A program made the position numbers and the translations under genes. Under the pieces are notes generated by a model. It had not been told where the DNA came from, did not search any database, and saw nothing but the letters and a program-made list of their open reading frames with translations. Source: Halobellus inordinatus (GTDB lineage: Archaea; Halobacteriota; Halobacteria; Halobacteriales; Haloferacaceae). Taken from it: a stretch of DNA of 64,000 nt. Positions within the stretch are counted from its first letter, which is position 1. Each line of letters opens with the position of its first letter. The DNA lies in NCBI RefSeq assembly GCF_024464655.1, contig NZ_JANHAV010000004.1, forward strand, positions 124,001 through 188,000, written 5' to 3'. Below, piece by piece: positions 16,035 to 24,599 of this stretch.

Positions 16035-17291
16035 ATGGAGGTCAGGCGTACCGCGCCGGTCAAACTTGTCGTCCCCGACGAGTATCACGACGACCTCCAC
16101 GAAACTGCCGACCAGTTCCTCTACTGCGCGAACGAAGCCAGTGACTACTGTTGGGACAACACCGACTACGAGGACTGCGTCACTTCCAACGTGACAGCCA
16201 GAGATGCGTTGTACGACCGACTCCGTGACGAAACTGACCTGACGGCGAATCTCGTCCAAGAAGCCATCCGGCGTGCCGTCCACGCCGTTGAGAGTGGTGT
16301 TGACCGCTGGAAGAAGGGCAAGCGGACGAACAAACCAGAGTTCACCTCGTGGAGTGTGGTCTACGACAAACGCAGTGCGTCGTTCTACCGCAACAAAATC
16401 TCGCTTTCGACGGTGAACGGACGCATCGAGTGTGAGTTTGAGTTGCCGGCAGACAGTCCAACACCATACGAGGAGTACGTCCTTTCGGACGACTACGGGT
16501 TCCGGACGAGTACACTCCAGTACGACCAAGCAACCGACGAGTTCTACTTCCACGTCAAAACACGGAAGATAGACGACGAAGGCGAGGGTATCGAAGTTGA
16601 GGATTCGGACGATACCGGGCACCAGACAGTCCTCGGGATCGACCTCGGCGTGACCAGTCTCGCCGTTTCGTCAACAGGCACGTTCTGGAGCGGTGACGAG
16701 TACGACCACTGGATTCAAGAGTTCGAGAAGCGCCGAGCAGAGATGCAACAGCGTGGGACCCAAGCTGCCCATAACGCCTTGCTTCGACTTGGAAAGCGAG
16801 AGCGATCATGGCGCAAACAGTACATCCACACAGTCGCCAACGAAATCGTTGAGGAAGCGGTTGCCCACGACTGCGACGTGATCGTGTTTGAGAATTTGAC
16901 CGACATTCGAGAGCGGCTGCCCCACGCTGAGTGGCATCACATCTGGGCATTTCGCCGTCTTGTCGAGTACGTTGAATACAAAGCACCAGAACGTGGTGTG
17001 GCTGTTGAGCAGGTTGAACCCGACCACACCAGCCAGCGGTGTTCTCACACCGACTGTGGGTTTACCCACGAAGACAACCGTGACGGCGAGCAGTTCCGGT
17101 GTCTCAAATGCGGGTACGAAATCAACGCGGACTACAATGGCGCGAAAAACGTCGGACTGCGGTATATACGGAAGCGACAACACAGACTGCGTTCCTCGCC
17201 CACATCGGGGAGCGCAGACGCACCAGTAGACGTGCGTGTAAATGGTGGGATGCTGAATGGCGACGGCTATCGGCCAACCGCCGACAGTTGA
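16035..17291 (+). CDS. tnpB: TnpB RNA-guided nuclease
   Basis: A 418-residue TnpB of IS200/IS605-type elements. The N-terminal wedge/REC-like half is followed by a RuvC-like nuclease with an intact catalytic triad: Asp203 (GIDLGVTSLAV), Glu286 (VFENLTDIR) and Asp366 (INADYNGAKN). A zinc ribbon lies between (Cys336, Cys341, Cys356, Cys359). TnpB proteins are guided by a right-end RNA to cut DNA, helping retention of the element. The gene is full length and looks functional. The 3' end of the gene probably also encodes the start of the guide RNA. Confidence 0.9.
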   Translation: MEVRRTAPVKLVVPDEYHDDLHETADQFLYCANEASDYCWDNTDYEDCVTSNVTARDALYDRLRDETDLTANLVQEAIRRAVHAVESGVDRWKKGKRTNKPEFTSWSVVYDKRSASFYRNKISLSTVNGRIECEFELPADSPTPYEEYVLSDDYGFRTSTLQYDQATDEFYFHVKTRKIDDEGEGIEVEDSDDTGHQTVLGIDLGVTSLAVSSTGTFWSGDEYDHWIQEFEKRRAEMQQRGTQAAHNALLRLGKRERSWRKQYIHTVANEIVEEAVAHDCDVIVFENLTDIRERLPHAEWHHIWAFRRLVEYVEYKAPERGVAVEQVEPDHTSQRCSHTDCGFTHEDNRDGEQFRCLKCGYEINADYNGAKNVGLRYIRKRQHRLRSSPTSGSADAPVDVRVNGGMLNGDGYRPTADS

Positions 17292-17371
17292 TCGCCGGGA
17301 GTCCACATCAAAGCCCCTCCCTCAAGGACCGAGGCGCGTATGCGCCGAGGGGGTAGGGAGGGGTAGTTTAC
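17292..17371 (+). ncRNA. Probable omega/reRNA scaffold of TnpB
   Basis: Downstream of the tnpB stop, CCCCTCCCT (17314-17322) pairs with AGGGAGGGG (17355-17363) around an inner GGCGC/GCGCC hairpin, and the segment ends GTAGTTTAC. The same order (GGGAGTCCAC, C-rich arm, G-rich arm, GTAGTTTAC) is found after the TnpB relic on the minus strand at 56.2 kb. By analogy with characterised TnpB elements, the scaffold ends here and the guide would begin at about 17372. Confidence 0.6.
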
Positions 17372-17451
17372 AGGTCCAACTCGGCCTGTTCTGTCCCGAT
17401 TTCTAGTACGTGCAAATTCCGACACTGCCGCAGCACCTCGCACGTTGAACC

Positions 17452-17700
17452 GCCTCGGGGTCAAGTGGTTCGAGAATCTCCGATTCTCGTCATCACGGAA
17501 ATCGAATATTTCCGTATGACCCCGAGGCACTCGCCTTGCTTACCTGTAGCAGCGATCTGGGAACACGACGCTCGGTAAACTACTCCATCAGCGCTAACGC
17601 GCCTCGGTCCGTAGGGGTAGCCTTGGGCAACGCAGACGTGGAAACGCCCTCTACTTGAGGCCCCGATCACGCTATTAGCGTCGGTAGAGCGGGCGCTTAG
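17452..17700. repeat. Relic of a second IS200/IS605-like end
   Basis: GCCTCGGGGTCA (17452-17463) and TGACCCCGAGGC (17517-17528) are perfect inverted repeats enclosing two smaller hairpins (GAGAATC/GATTCTC and ACGGAAAT/ATTTCCGT). On the minus strand it reads GTAGTTTAC, then GGCGAGTGCCTCGGGG, as at 56.2 kb. CTTGGGCAACGCAGACG at about 17621 resembles GTTGGGTAACGCAGAGG at about 56730. No gene is present between the tnpB element and the kinase gene. Confidence 0.45.
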
Positions 17701-17861
17701 AGGCGGGAGATGGCAACGACACTACCAGTATCAAATCTAATAACTTTTCAAAAATAATAAGGCGGACGGATCGGCAGGTATGCCTATCGTAACCAAGAAA
17801 CGTCCGCGGCGCTGTGGGGGGCGTCTTCCGGGCGGTCAGATTTGTTTGTACTCTTAGAACA

Positions 17862-20042
17862 ATGATGTCACAACGGACCCAGCTCGAAGCCGATGTACAG
17901 TCTGTCGATATTGGGTCGACCGAGACGACAATTACGGTGCTGTTCGTTGAGGACGACGACGCGTTCGCCGACATCGTCGCGACCTATCTCGAGCGGGAGT
18001 TCGGGTTCGAGGTGTACACCGAAACGAGCGCGAAAGACGCTCTCGGCCGGCTCGACAGAGAATCCAAGATAAGCTGTGTCGTCAGCGACTACGCGATGCC
18101 GGAGATGGACGGATTGGAGTTTCTGGAGGCGGTGAAGGGTCGGTATCCCGACCTTCCCTTCGTGATGTTCGCCGGGCAAGGGTCCGAGGAGGTTGCCAGC
18201 CGCGCAATCCAACTCGGGGCCGACGACTACCTAGAAAAAGACACCGGCGAGACCAGATACGAACTGCTGGCCACCCGGATCAATAGCTGTGTGACGATCG
18301 CCCGCCAGCAGCAGAAGTTGCAGGACCTCTACACGGCGATGGAGCACGCCGGTCACGCGATTCTCGTCACTGACGCGGATGGGACGATCACGTACGCCAA
18401 TCCCACGATGGAGAGCATTTCAGGCTACAGTCTAGCGGAGCTCCGCGGGCAAACGCCCGCCGTCCTCGGTTCCGAAAAGCAGGACGAGGAATTCTACGAG
18501 GACCTCTGGGAGATCATCCTCGACGGCGAGGTCTGGACAGGCGAAATCGTGAACCAGCGCAAAGATGGCCAAGAGTACGTCATCGATCAAACCATCTCGC
18601 CGATCACAGAGGAAGGTGAGATCACTGGCTTCGTCGCCATCAACCGAGATATCACCGCGCGGAAACAGCGCGAGCGGAACCTCCAGTTCTTCGAGCAAGC
18701 GATCGAACAGGTGGGAACTGGAATCGCAGCCTACGACGAAACGGGGACCATCCTGTATGCGAACCAGGCGTACGCTGACATTCTCGGGACAACATCCGAG
18801 GACCTCAACGGCCGGCATATGGCGACCGCGAACCCCCGGTTCGACGTCACTCGGTTTGAGAGCTACTGGAACTCCTTCGAGAACGGAGAGTCACGACGTC
18901 GAGAAACACTCCACGAGCGGTTCGACACCGGTTCGACGGTCCCGGTCGAGACCGTGACAACCCACGTCACTATCGAGGGCGACGAATACCACATCGGAAC
19001 AGCACAAGACATCACAGAGCGGAAAGAGCGCGAGCGTCAGCTCCGGGTCTTCCGTGAGGCCGTCGAACAGGCCGGACACGCAGTCGTGATCGCTGACAGT
19101 GACGGGACGATCGAGTACGTCAACCCCGCGTTCGAGGAGATGACCGGTTACGCCCGCGAAGAAGCCATCGGCCAGACGCCAGCGATCCTCAAATCCGGGG
19201 AGCAGAGCGACGACTTCTACCGTGATCTCTGGGAGACGATCCTCAATGGCGAGGTCTGGACGGGAGAGATCACCAACGAGCGCAAGGACGGCAAGAGGTA
19301 TATCATCGATCAGACTATCTCGCCGCTCACAGACGACGGAGAGGTCACCGGGTTCGTGGCCATCAACCGCGACATCACAGAACTCAAACAGCAACGGCTC
19401 GAATTAGAGCGACAGAACGATCGATTGGAGAAGTTCGGCCGCACTGTCGCCCACGACCTTCGCAATCCGCTCAACGTCATCGAGGGCTACCTCGACATAG
19501 CCCGCCTCGAGGACGATCCGAAAGAGGCACACGACGAGATCCAGCGGTGCACCGATCGGATGGCGGCACTCATCGAAGAGCTACTGGCGCTGGCTGAGCA
19601 GGGAAAGACCGTCCTCGACCCGGAACTGGCGTCGCTGGAGTCGGTCGCAACGGCTGCGTGGGAGAACGTCAACACCAACGAGATGGAACTCCGAATCGTC
19701 GACGACGCTGAGTGTCTGATGGACGACTCCCGAGTGACACAACTCTTTGAGAACCTCTTTCGGAACGCGCGGGAACACGCTGGCGACGACGTGACCGTGC
19801 AACTGGGAACGATAGATGGGGGATTCTATCTCGAAGACGATGGTCCCGGAATCCCGCCGTCAGATCGAGATAGCGTCTTCGATTCGGGCTTTACGACCTC
19901 CGAGGACGGGACAGGGTTCGGTCTTGCCATCGTCTGTCAGATCGCCGACGCCCACAACTGGCAGGTCGACGTGACCGCAGGGTCCGACGGTGGGGCCCGC
20001 TTCGAGTTCCGGGGAGTCGACTGCGCCTCCGATAGGGAGTGA
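17862..20042 (+). CDS. Receiver-PASx3-histidine kinase hybrid
   Basis: A 726-residue cytosolic protein from the tandem ATG ATG at 17862. A receiver domain (about 25-145, phospho-acceptor in CVVSDYAMPEMDG) comes first, then three PAS domains (about 150-270, 275-395, 400-520). A dimerisation/phosphoacceptor helix with HDLRNPLN and an ATPase domain with DDGPGIPP and GTGFGLAI follow. PAS 1 and PAS 3 are near copies of each other (EDLWEIILDGEVWTGEI versus RDLWETILNGEVWTGEI). No membrane segments. It precedes the KaiC-like gene, and its TGA stop directly borders a 79-bp inverted-repeat element. Confidence 0.9.
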   Translation: MMSQRTQLEADVQSVDIGSTETTITVLFVEDDDAFADIVATYLEREFGFEVYTETSAKDALGRLDRESKISCVVSDYAMPEMDGLEFLEAVKGRYPDLPFVMFAGQGSEEVASRAIQLGADDYLEKDTGETRYELLATRINSCVTIARQQQKLQDLYTAMEHAGHAILVTDADGTITYANPTMESISGYSLAELRGQTPAVLGSEKQDEEFYEDLWEIILDGEVWTGEIVNQRKDGQEYVIDQTISPITEEGEITGFVAINRDITARKQRERNLQFFEQAIEQVGTGIAAYDETGTILYANQAYADILGTTSEDLNGRHMATANPRFDVTRFESYWNSFENGESRRRETLHERFDTGSTVPVETVTTHVTIEGDEYHIGTAQDITERKERERQLRVFREAVEQAGHAVVIADSDGTIEYVNPAFEEMTGYAREEAIGQTPAILKSGEQSDDFYRDLWETILNGEVWTGEITNERKDGKRYIIDQTISPLTDDGEVTGFVAINRDITELKQQRLELERQNDRLEKFGRTVAHDLRNPLNVIEGYLDIARLEDDPKEAHDEIQRCTDRMAALIEELLALAEQGKTVLDPELASLESVATAAWENVNTNEMELRIVDDAECLMDDSRVTQLFENLFRNAREHAGDDVTVQLGTIDGGFYLEDDGPGIPPSDRDSVFDSGFTTSEDGTGFGLAIVCQIADAHNWQVDVTAGSDGGARFEFRGVDCASDRE

Positions 20043-20121
20043 TACCGTCGGACAGAACGATGTGAAAACCATCGGCTCCCCGTTGGTGCTAGAATGATTC
20101 ACGAACTTCTGTCCGACAGTA
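20043..20121. repeat. 79-bp inverted-repeat element, copy 1
   Basis: Terminal inverted repeats TACCGTCGGACAG/CTGTCCGACAGTA (one mismatch) flank a GC-rich centre. It is flanked by TGA on both sides; the left TGA is the stop of the kinase gene. The centre is more diverged than in the other copies (CTCCCCGTTGGTGC). Confidence 0.85.
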
Positions 20122-20316
20122 TGAGCCCGCAAGACGATCTGATCCACTGGCGCGGGACCCGACAAGGCACTTTCACACTCGAGCAGGGAGGAGATCCCGT
20201 CGACGCCCTGCTAGCCGAACTCGAAGTCCCGCACAACCGGCATCAGCCGGGAATCAGGTTATCAGCCCCGATAACCGATAGTGATGTTTATCCACTCTCT
20301 GTGAGGAAGGACGAAT

Positions 20317-21801
20317 ATGCATACCCCTGAACAATCCTTTACCCGGAGTTCGAGCGGAATCCCGGGACTGGATTCGCTTCTCGAAGGTGGGTTCGTAGAC
20401 GGCCGTCTATATCTAGTTTTGGGGGTTCCTGGCACGGGCAAGACGTTGCTTGGGACGGAGTTCCTCTGCGAAGGTCTCTCGGCCGGTGAGACAGTGCTGT
20501 TCATCCACGGCGAAGAATCTGCCGACGACCTCCGCGCGAACGCGGCCGAACTCGGAATCGACATCCGCGGCGCTAACTTCCTCGATGTCGGGCCGGAATC
20601 GGACTTTTTCAAGCGGGCGCAGTCCTACGACGTCGTCGATCCCCAGGACATCGAAGACGGGAACCTGATAGCCGAAGTCCGCGATGCGATCGAGGAACTG
20701 GATCCGGGTCGTGTACTGATCGACCCGATTACGCAGTTCCAGTATCTCGAACCGAGCGAGTATCAGTTCCGCAAGCGTATCATCTCGTTCGCACGATACC
20801 TGAAGAACCGGGGGACGACCGTCCTCGCCACCAAGACGCCGCACGCGCAGATGGATATGCAACTCAGATCGCTCAGCGACGGCGTCATCGTGCTCGAATA
20901 CGAGGACGAAAAAGAAGGCCGTCGGATCCACGTCCCCAAGCACCGTGGCGTCGGCCAGCGGGACGGCAGGCACGGGCTAGAAATTCGGGGGGGCGGCCTG
21001 CAGGTATATCCAGCGCTGCAACGTGAACGGCACGCACGGACCTTCGAGCCGGACCAGTTCACGTCCGACATTTCCGAACTCGATTCCCTCATCGGTGGCG
21101 GGCTCGAACGGGGGACGGTGACGATCATCACTGGTCCCTCCGGTGTCGGCAAAACGACGACAGCCACCGAGTTCCTCGCGACAGCCGCGGCAAACGGCGA
21201 GCGGGCGCTCACGTATCTGTTCGAGGAGTCAATCGAGACGTTTACCTACCGATCAGAGGCTTTCGGGCATCCGATCACGCGGTTGCGCGAGGAGGGATCG
21301 CTCTTCGTTAACGAGATTGACTCGCTCACCCAGTCGCCGGAAGAGTTCGCCGACCGAGTAGTGACAGAGGTCCAGGATAACGCCGTTGAACTCGTCGTAA
21401 TCGACGGGATCGAAGGGTACAAAACGGCAATCAAAGGCGCAGGCGAGGCCGTCGAGTTGCGGCGTCGGCTCCACGCACTCACACAGCACCTAGTGGATAT
21501 GAACGTCTCCGTTATTCTGATCGACCAACGAACGACCGTGACGGGGCTCCCGGAAGCGACGAGCGAACACGTCAGTTATATCGCCGATAACATCGTCTTC
21601 CAGAACTACATCGAACTCGAAGGGGAACTCCAGCGTATCGCCGGGGTTCTCAAAAAGCGTGTGGGCGGCTTCGAGACGGTTCCTCGCCGGTATACGATCA
21701 CTGCCGATGGCTTGCAGATAGGCGAACCGGTGACGGGCATCCACGGCGTACTCAACGGGGTTCCGGAGCGCACGAGCGAAACTACGGACCGTTCACGCTG
21801 A
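20317..21801 (+). CDS. KaiC-like protein with two RecA-type ATPase domains
   Basis: A 494-residue protein. Domain 1 has Walker A GVPGTGKT (about residue 36) and a Walker B-like VLIDPITQ. Domain 2 has GPSGVGKT (about residue 272) and LVVIDGIEG. The tandem arrangement and LKKRVGGFE near the C-terminus match archaeal KaiC-like proteins. These ATPases are common partners of haloarchaeal histidine kinases and may act as a signalling timer or scaffold. The gene lies between two PAS kinases and ends 8 bases before the second, so it is probably in an operon with it. No kaiA or kaiB is present, so a clock function is not implied. A GTTTATCC promoter-like stretch lies upstream. Confidence 0.9.
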   Translation: MHTPEQSFTRSSSGIPGLDSLLEGGFVDGRLYLVLGVPGTGKTLLGTEFLCEGLSAGETVLFIHGEESADDLRANAAELGIDIRGANFLDVGPESDFFKRAQSYDVVDPQDIEDGNLIAEVRDAIEELDPGRVLIDPITQFQYLEPSEYQFRKRIISFARYLKNRGTTVLATKTPHAQMDMQLRSLSDGVIVLEYEDEKEGRRIHVPKHRGVGQRDGRHGLEIRGGGLQVYPALQRERHARTFEPDQFTSDISELDSLIGGGLERGTVTIITGPSGVGKTTTATEFLATAAANGERALTYLFEESIETFTYRSEAFGHPITRLREEGSLFVNEIDSLTQSPEEFADRVVTEVQDNAVELVVIDGIEGYKTAIKGAGEAVELRRRLHALTQHLVDMNVSVILIDQRTTVTGLPEATSEHVSYIADNIVFQNYIELEGELQRIAGVLKKRVGGFETVPRRYTITADGLQIGEPVTGIHGVLNGVPERTSETTDRSR

Positions 21802-21809
21802 TCACGAAG

Positions 21810-23585
21810 ATGGCCCAGATTCAGCTGTTACTCGCCGGAGCGGGAAATCGACAGGCGCTGGCGTCACTCGTATCCGAACACCACACGCCTGTCACCGCCG
21901 AGGAGGTCCAGGAGGCCGACCTCCACCTAGTCGACGAGTCGTCGTTTCCGCAGTACCGCGACGAACTGGAATCGTATAAGCGCCGAAAAGAGCCGGTGTT
22001 TTGTCCGGTGGTCCTGATTCGCCGTGAGAAGTCGCCGGTCTCGGTCACGCTTCCCGATATCGAGTCCAGCGACCGTCCTCTCGTTGTCAACGACGTGGTG
22101 ACGGCGCCGGTCGGCAAGCAGGCGCTCTTCCGGACGATCTCGAATCTCCTCGTCCGGCGGGCACAGACGAAAGAGCTCGCTATGGACCTCAAAGAGCAGA
22201 ACGAACAGCTCCGCGAGGAACGGCGGAAGTATCAGACGCTCGTCGAACAGAGTGAACACGGGATCGCCGTCGCACAGGACGGCGAGTTCGTGTTCGTCAA
22301 CGAGCAGATGGCGACGATCGTCGAACGAGACTGTGAGGCTCTGGAGGGAATGACCCTCGAGTCAGTCATCGCACCGGAGTATCAACGGCTCGTTCGCAGA
22401 CGTCACCAGCAACGAACGAGGGGAGAATCTCCGCCAAGCCAGTACGAAATCGCCGTCGTAACGCCCCGGGGCGAGCAAAAAGACATCGGGCTGCGAGCGT
22501 CACGGATCACGTACGACGGCGAGCCGGCGGTGTTGGCTCTCTTTCGGGATATCACCGCACAAAAGGAGCGCGAACGGGATCTCCGGCAGTTCAAAAACGC
22601 TGTCTCCCACGCCGGCCACGCGATTATGATGACTGACACCAACGGCACGATCGAGTACGTCAACCCGGCGTTCGAGGAGATGTCGGGCTACACGGCCGCG
22701 GAGGCGATCGGTGAAACCCCGCGCATCCTCAAATCGGGCGATCACGACGAGGCGTTCTACCGCGACCTCTGGGAGACCATCCTCGAGGGCGAAGTCTGGA
22801 CGAGCGAAACGGTCAACGAACGCAAGTCGGGCGAGCGGATCATCCTTAACCAGACCATCGCTCCGATCCAGAACGGCGATGACGAAATTCAGGGATTCGT
22901 TGCTATCCAAGACGACATCACTGACCACCGACTGCGGGAACAACAACTCGTCGTCTTCGATCGGGTGCTCAGACACAACCTCCGCAATAAGGGGACTGCA
23001 ATCCAAGGATACGCCGACATTCTGGAGCAGACGCTCAGTGATGAGCAGTCGGTCGAACACCTGCGTACGATCCAGGACAACATCGACTCCCTGCTGGATA
23101 TCAGCGAGAAAGCACACCACGCCAGACAGATCTTCGCAGACAACATCGAGGAAGCCGACTCCGTTTGCGGGCTAGAAGCCGGTCTCGAGCGGATCCGTGA
23201 CCGTGTGGAGTCACAGTACACGGAGGGGAATGTCGTCATCCAGGAACTGCCTCCGGAGACTGTCGAAATCGACTCGCGTGTGCTGCCGGGCATTCGCGAG
23301 TTTGTCGAGAATGGCGTCAAACACTCGGATGCCTCCTCGCCACAGGTCGAAATCGCCGCCTCGGTCGACGAGACGACGAGTACGATTTCGGTCGTCGATA
23401 ACGGCTCCGGGATTCCCGAACAAGAGCAGCGCGTCATCGAGGCCGGAACCGAAGAACCGCTCGAACACGGATCGGGATTGGGACTGTGGTTCGCCTACTG
23501 GCTCGTCAGTTACGTCGGCGGAGACATCGACATCCGAACGAGCGACATCGGGACCATCGTCGCGATGACCATCCCCGTCCGGTGA
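21810..23585 (+). CDS. PASx2 histidine kinase
   Basis: A 591-residue cytosolic kinase. Residues 1-110 resemble a degenerate receiver (IQLLLAGAGNRQALASLV, PVFCPVVLIRREK) without an obvious phospho-acceptor aspartate. A short coiled coil, two PAS domains (about 140-260 and 265-390), the phosphoacceptor helix RHNLRNKGTAIQGYADIL and an ATPase domain (VENGVKHS, DNGSGIP, GSGLGLWFAYW) follow. Its second PAS is very like PAS 3 of the kinase at 17862. It is translationally close to the KaiC-like gene (8-bp gap). Its TGA stop is the first base triplet of an IS200/IS605-like end. Confidence 0.9.
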   Translation: MAQIQLLLAGAGNRQALASLVSEHHTPVTAEEVQEADLHLVDESSFPQYRDELESYKRRKEPVFCPVVLIRREKSPVSVTLPDIESSDRPLVVNDVVTAPVGKQALFRTISNLLVRRAQTKELAMDLKEQNEQLREERRKYQTLVEQSEHGIAVAQDGEFVFVNEQMATIVERDCEALEGMTLESVIAPEYQRLVRRRHQQRTRGESPPSQYEIAVVTPRGEQKDIGLRASRITYDGEPAVLALFRDITAQKERERDLRQFKNAVSHAGHAIMMTDTNGTIEYVNPAFEEMSGYTAAEAIGETPRILKSGDHDEAFYRDLWETILEGEVWTSETVNERKSGERIILNQTIAPIQNGDDEIQGFVAIQDDITDHRLREQQLVVFDRVLRHNLRNKGTAIQGYADILEQTLSDEQSVEHLRTIQDNIDSLLDISEKAHHARQIFADNIEEADSVCGLEAGLERIRDRVESQYTEGNVVIQELPPETVEIDSRVLPGIREFVENGVKHSDASSPQVEIAASVDETTSTISVVDNGSGIPEQEQRVIEAGTEEPLEHGSGLGLWFAYWLVSYVGGDIDIRTSDIGTIVAMTIPVR

Positions 23586-23620
23586 CATCCTCGCCCGCCG
23601 TAAACGGCGGGATTCTCTCG
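23583..23620 (+). repeat. Solitary IS200/IS605-like left end
   Basis: TGACATCCTCG is followed by the hairpin CCCGCCGT-AA-ACGGCGGG (23594-23611) and ATTCTC. The same signature is at 37174 and 57213. The TGA is the stop codon of the kinase gene, as expected if these elements insert after a TGAC target. Confidence 0.55.
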
Positions 23621-23843
23621 CTGCTCAAAGATAGGCCAGCGCTCCGGCCGAGGGGATGCCGTCTAGCAGATCTATAGCCGTTTCCAACTGATCGTGCACG
23701 TGATCGCCCGACGGCGTGCGGTCACGTGAGCGAAGGCGTGCACTCAGTAACTGACGTCGAACTGGACTGCAGCACTGTGCGTGCCCACCCACGAACGAGC
23801 GCGGTTTCCCAATACTATTTTACGGAGAATCCTAGGCCCTGAT

Positions 23844-24185
23844 ATGGCGGACACACCCGTCGGTGCAATCGACACTCTCCTGGCGGACGCGACAGCGGAA
23901 GTCGACGATCCAGAAGTCCGATACAAACTCAGAACCGCACGCCAGCTAACGGATGTTATCGAACAGCATCACGACGACCTCGTTGCGGTAGCCGTGGATG
24001 CGACCGGCAGTGACGAAGTCGAAAAGCAACTCCACGCGCGGAGACAGGCGAGTAACTGTTTCTGGTGGGGGACGCAGGAGAGCTCCAACACCCGAAGGAC
24101 CCCGATAAGTGGCGGTTGCGGACGTCACCCCGGGATAATTGCAACTGTCTCGATCTCGACGTGTAACTCCGGATCGATGAGTTGA
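23844..24185 (+). CDS. Small haloarchaeal protein with altered C-terminus
   Basis: The reading from ATG 23844 gives 113 residues; a longer frame starts at 23781 but is not supported. Residues 1-60 (IDTLLADATAEVDDPEVRYKLRTARQL, shortened here; then VIEQHHDDLVAVAVD) resemble small haloarchaeal helical proteins of about 70 residues. After HARRQASNCF the sequence becomes Cys/Ser/Thr-rich and unlike haloarchaeal protein, so the original 3' end may have been lost by a frameshift or replacement. Function unknown. Convergent with the partition operon, 7 bases from its last gene. Confidence 0.45.
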   Translation: MADTPVGAIDTLLADATAEVDDPEVRYKLRTARQLTDVIEQHHDDLVAVAVDATGSDEVEKQLHARRQASNCFWWGTQESSNTRRTPISGGCGRHPGIIATVSISTCNSGSMS

Positions 24186-24191
24186 TCTACC

Positions 24192-24599
24192 TCAATCGTC
24201 TTCCAGAGTCGAAAGTCGAGCCTGGATTTCATCAGCATCCGCCTTCGAAAGGGCTTCTACGCCGAACTGCACGAGGAGCGGGTAGAAGTGCCGGTTCTTT
24301 TTGAACTCGTCTTGACCCGCTTTTCGAAGCGTCAGCTGTGATTCGAGATAGGTGTCCTCCATCTCATCAAGAATGTTGTCCGGAATGTAGATGGTTCGCC
24401 CGTTCCACTCGTCCTTGATGTTCGTTTTCGTCTCACTCGTTTCACTCGTTTCGTTCGTTTCGTTCGAGTCCGATGATCCAGCCGAGGAACTCGTTTCACT
24501 CGTTTCGTTCACTTCACTCGTTTCGCTTGCATCGGCTTCGCCGTCCTCGTCGTCGTAGTTGCCCTCGATACCGGAGGCATCACCCCAGCCGTCAGTCAT
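24192..24599 (-). CDS. Small partition-partner protein with NET/SET repeats
   Basis: A 135-residue protein whose ATG overlaps the parA stop (ATGA). Residues 1-60 are disordered and built of repeated (N/S)ET units (EVNETSETSSS, SNETNETSETSETK). These are encoded by the same AACGAA-type DNA motif that fills the region upstream of parA. Residues 62-130 form the folded part (RTIYIPDNILDEMEDTY, GQDEFKKNRHFYPLLVQFG), resembling a small ribbon-helix-helix or other DNA-binding dimer. As partner of a ParA-type ATPase it is probably the centromere-binding protein. It is not related to classical ParB. Confidence 0.7.
   Translation of the reverse strand: MTDGWGDASGIEGNYDDEDGEADASETSEVNETSETSSSAGSSDSNETNETSETSETKTNIKDEWNGRTIYIPDNILDEMEDTYLESQLTLRKAGQDEFKKNRHFYPLLVQFGVEALSKADADEIQARLSTLEDD

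Larger units (their letters stand above)
15880..17371 (+). mobile_element. IS1341-type (IS200/IS605-related) element with tnpB only
   Basis: The element comprises a left structured region (inverted repeat 15886-15894/15938-15946 enclosing a second hairpin 15907-15926, then a third at about 15973-16000), the tnpB gene and a structured right end. No tnpA transposase is present, as in other IS1341-type elements. Boundaries are approximate; the right edge is placed after GTAGTTTAC, a motif that recurs in the relic at 56.2 kb. Confidence 0.7.

Noticed and set aside
20094-20330. Plus-strand frame starting MIHELLSDSM inside repeat copy 1
   Set aside because: The first ten residues are simply the right arm of the 79-bp element read in frame (the same peptide appears at other copies). 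The rest overlaps the KaiC-like gene promoter and start and has no recognisable domain.
20317-21801. A circadian clock system
   Set aside because: No KaiA or KaiB gene is present, and double KaiC-like proteins in archaea are common without clock function.
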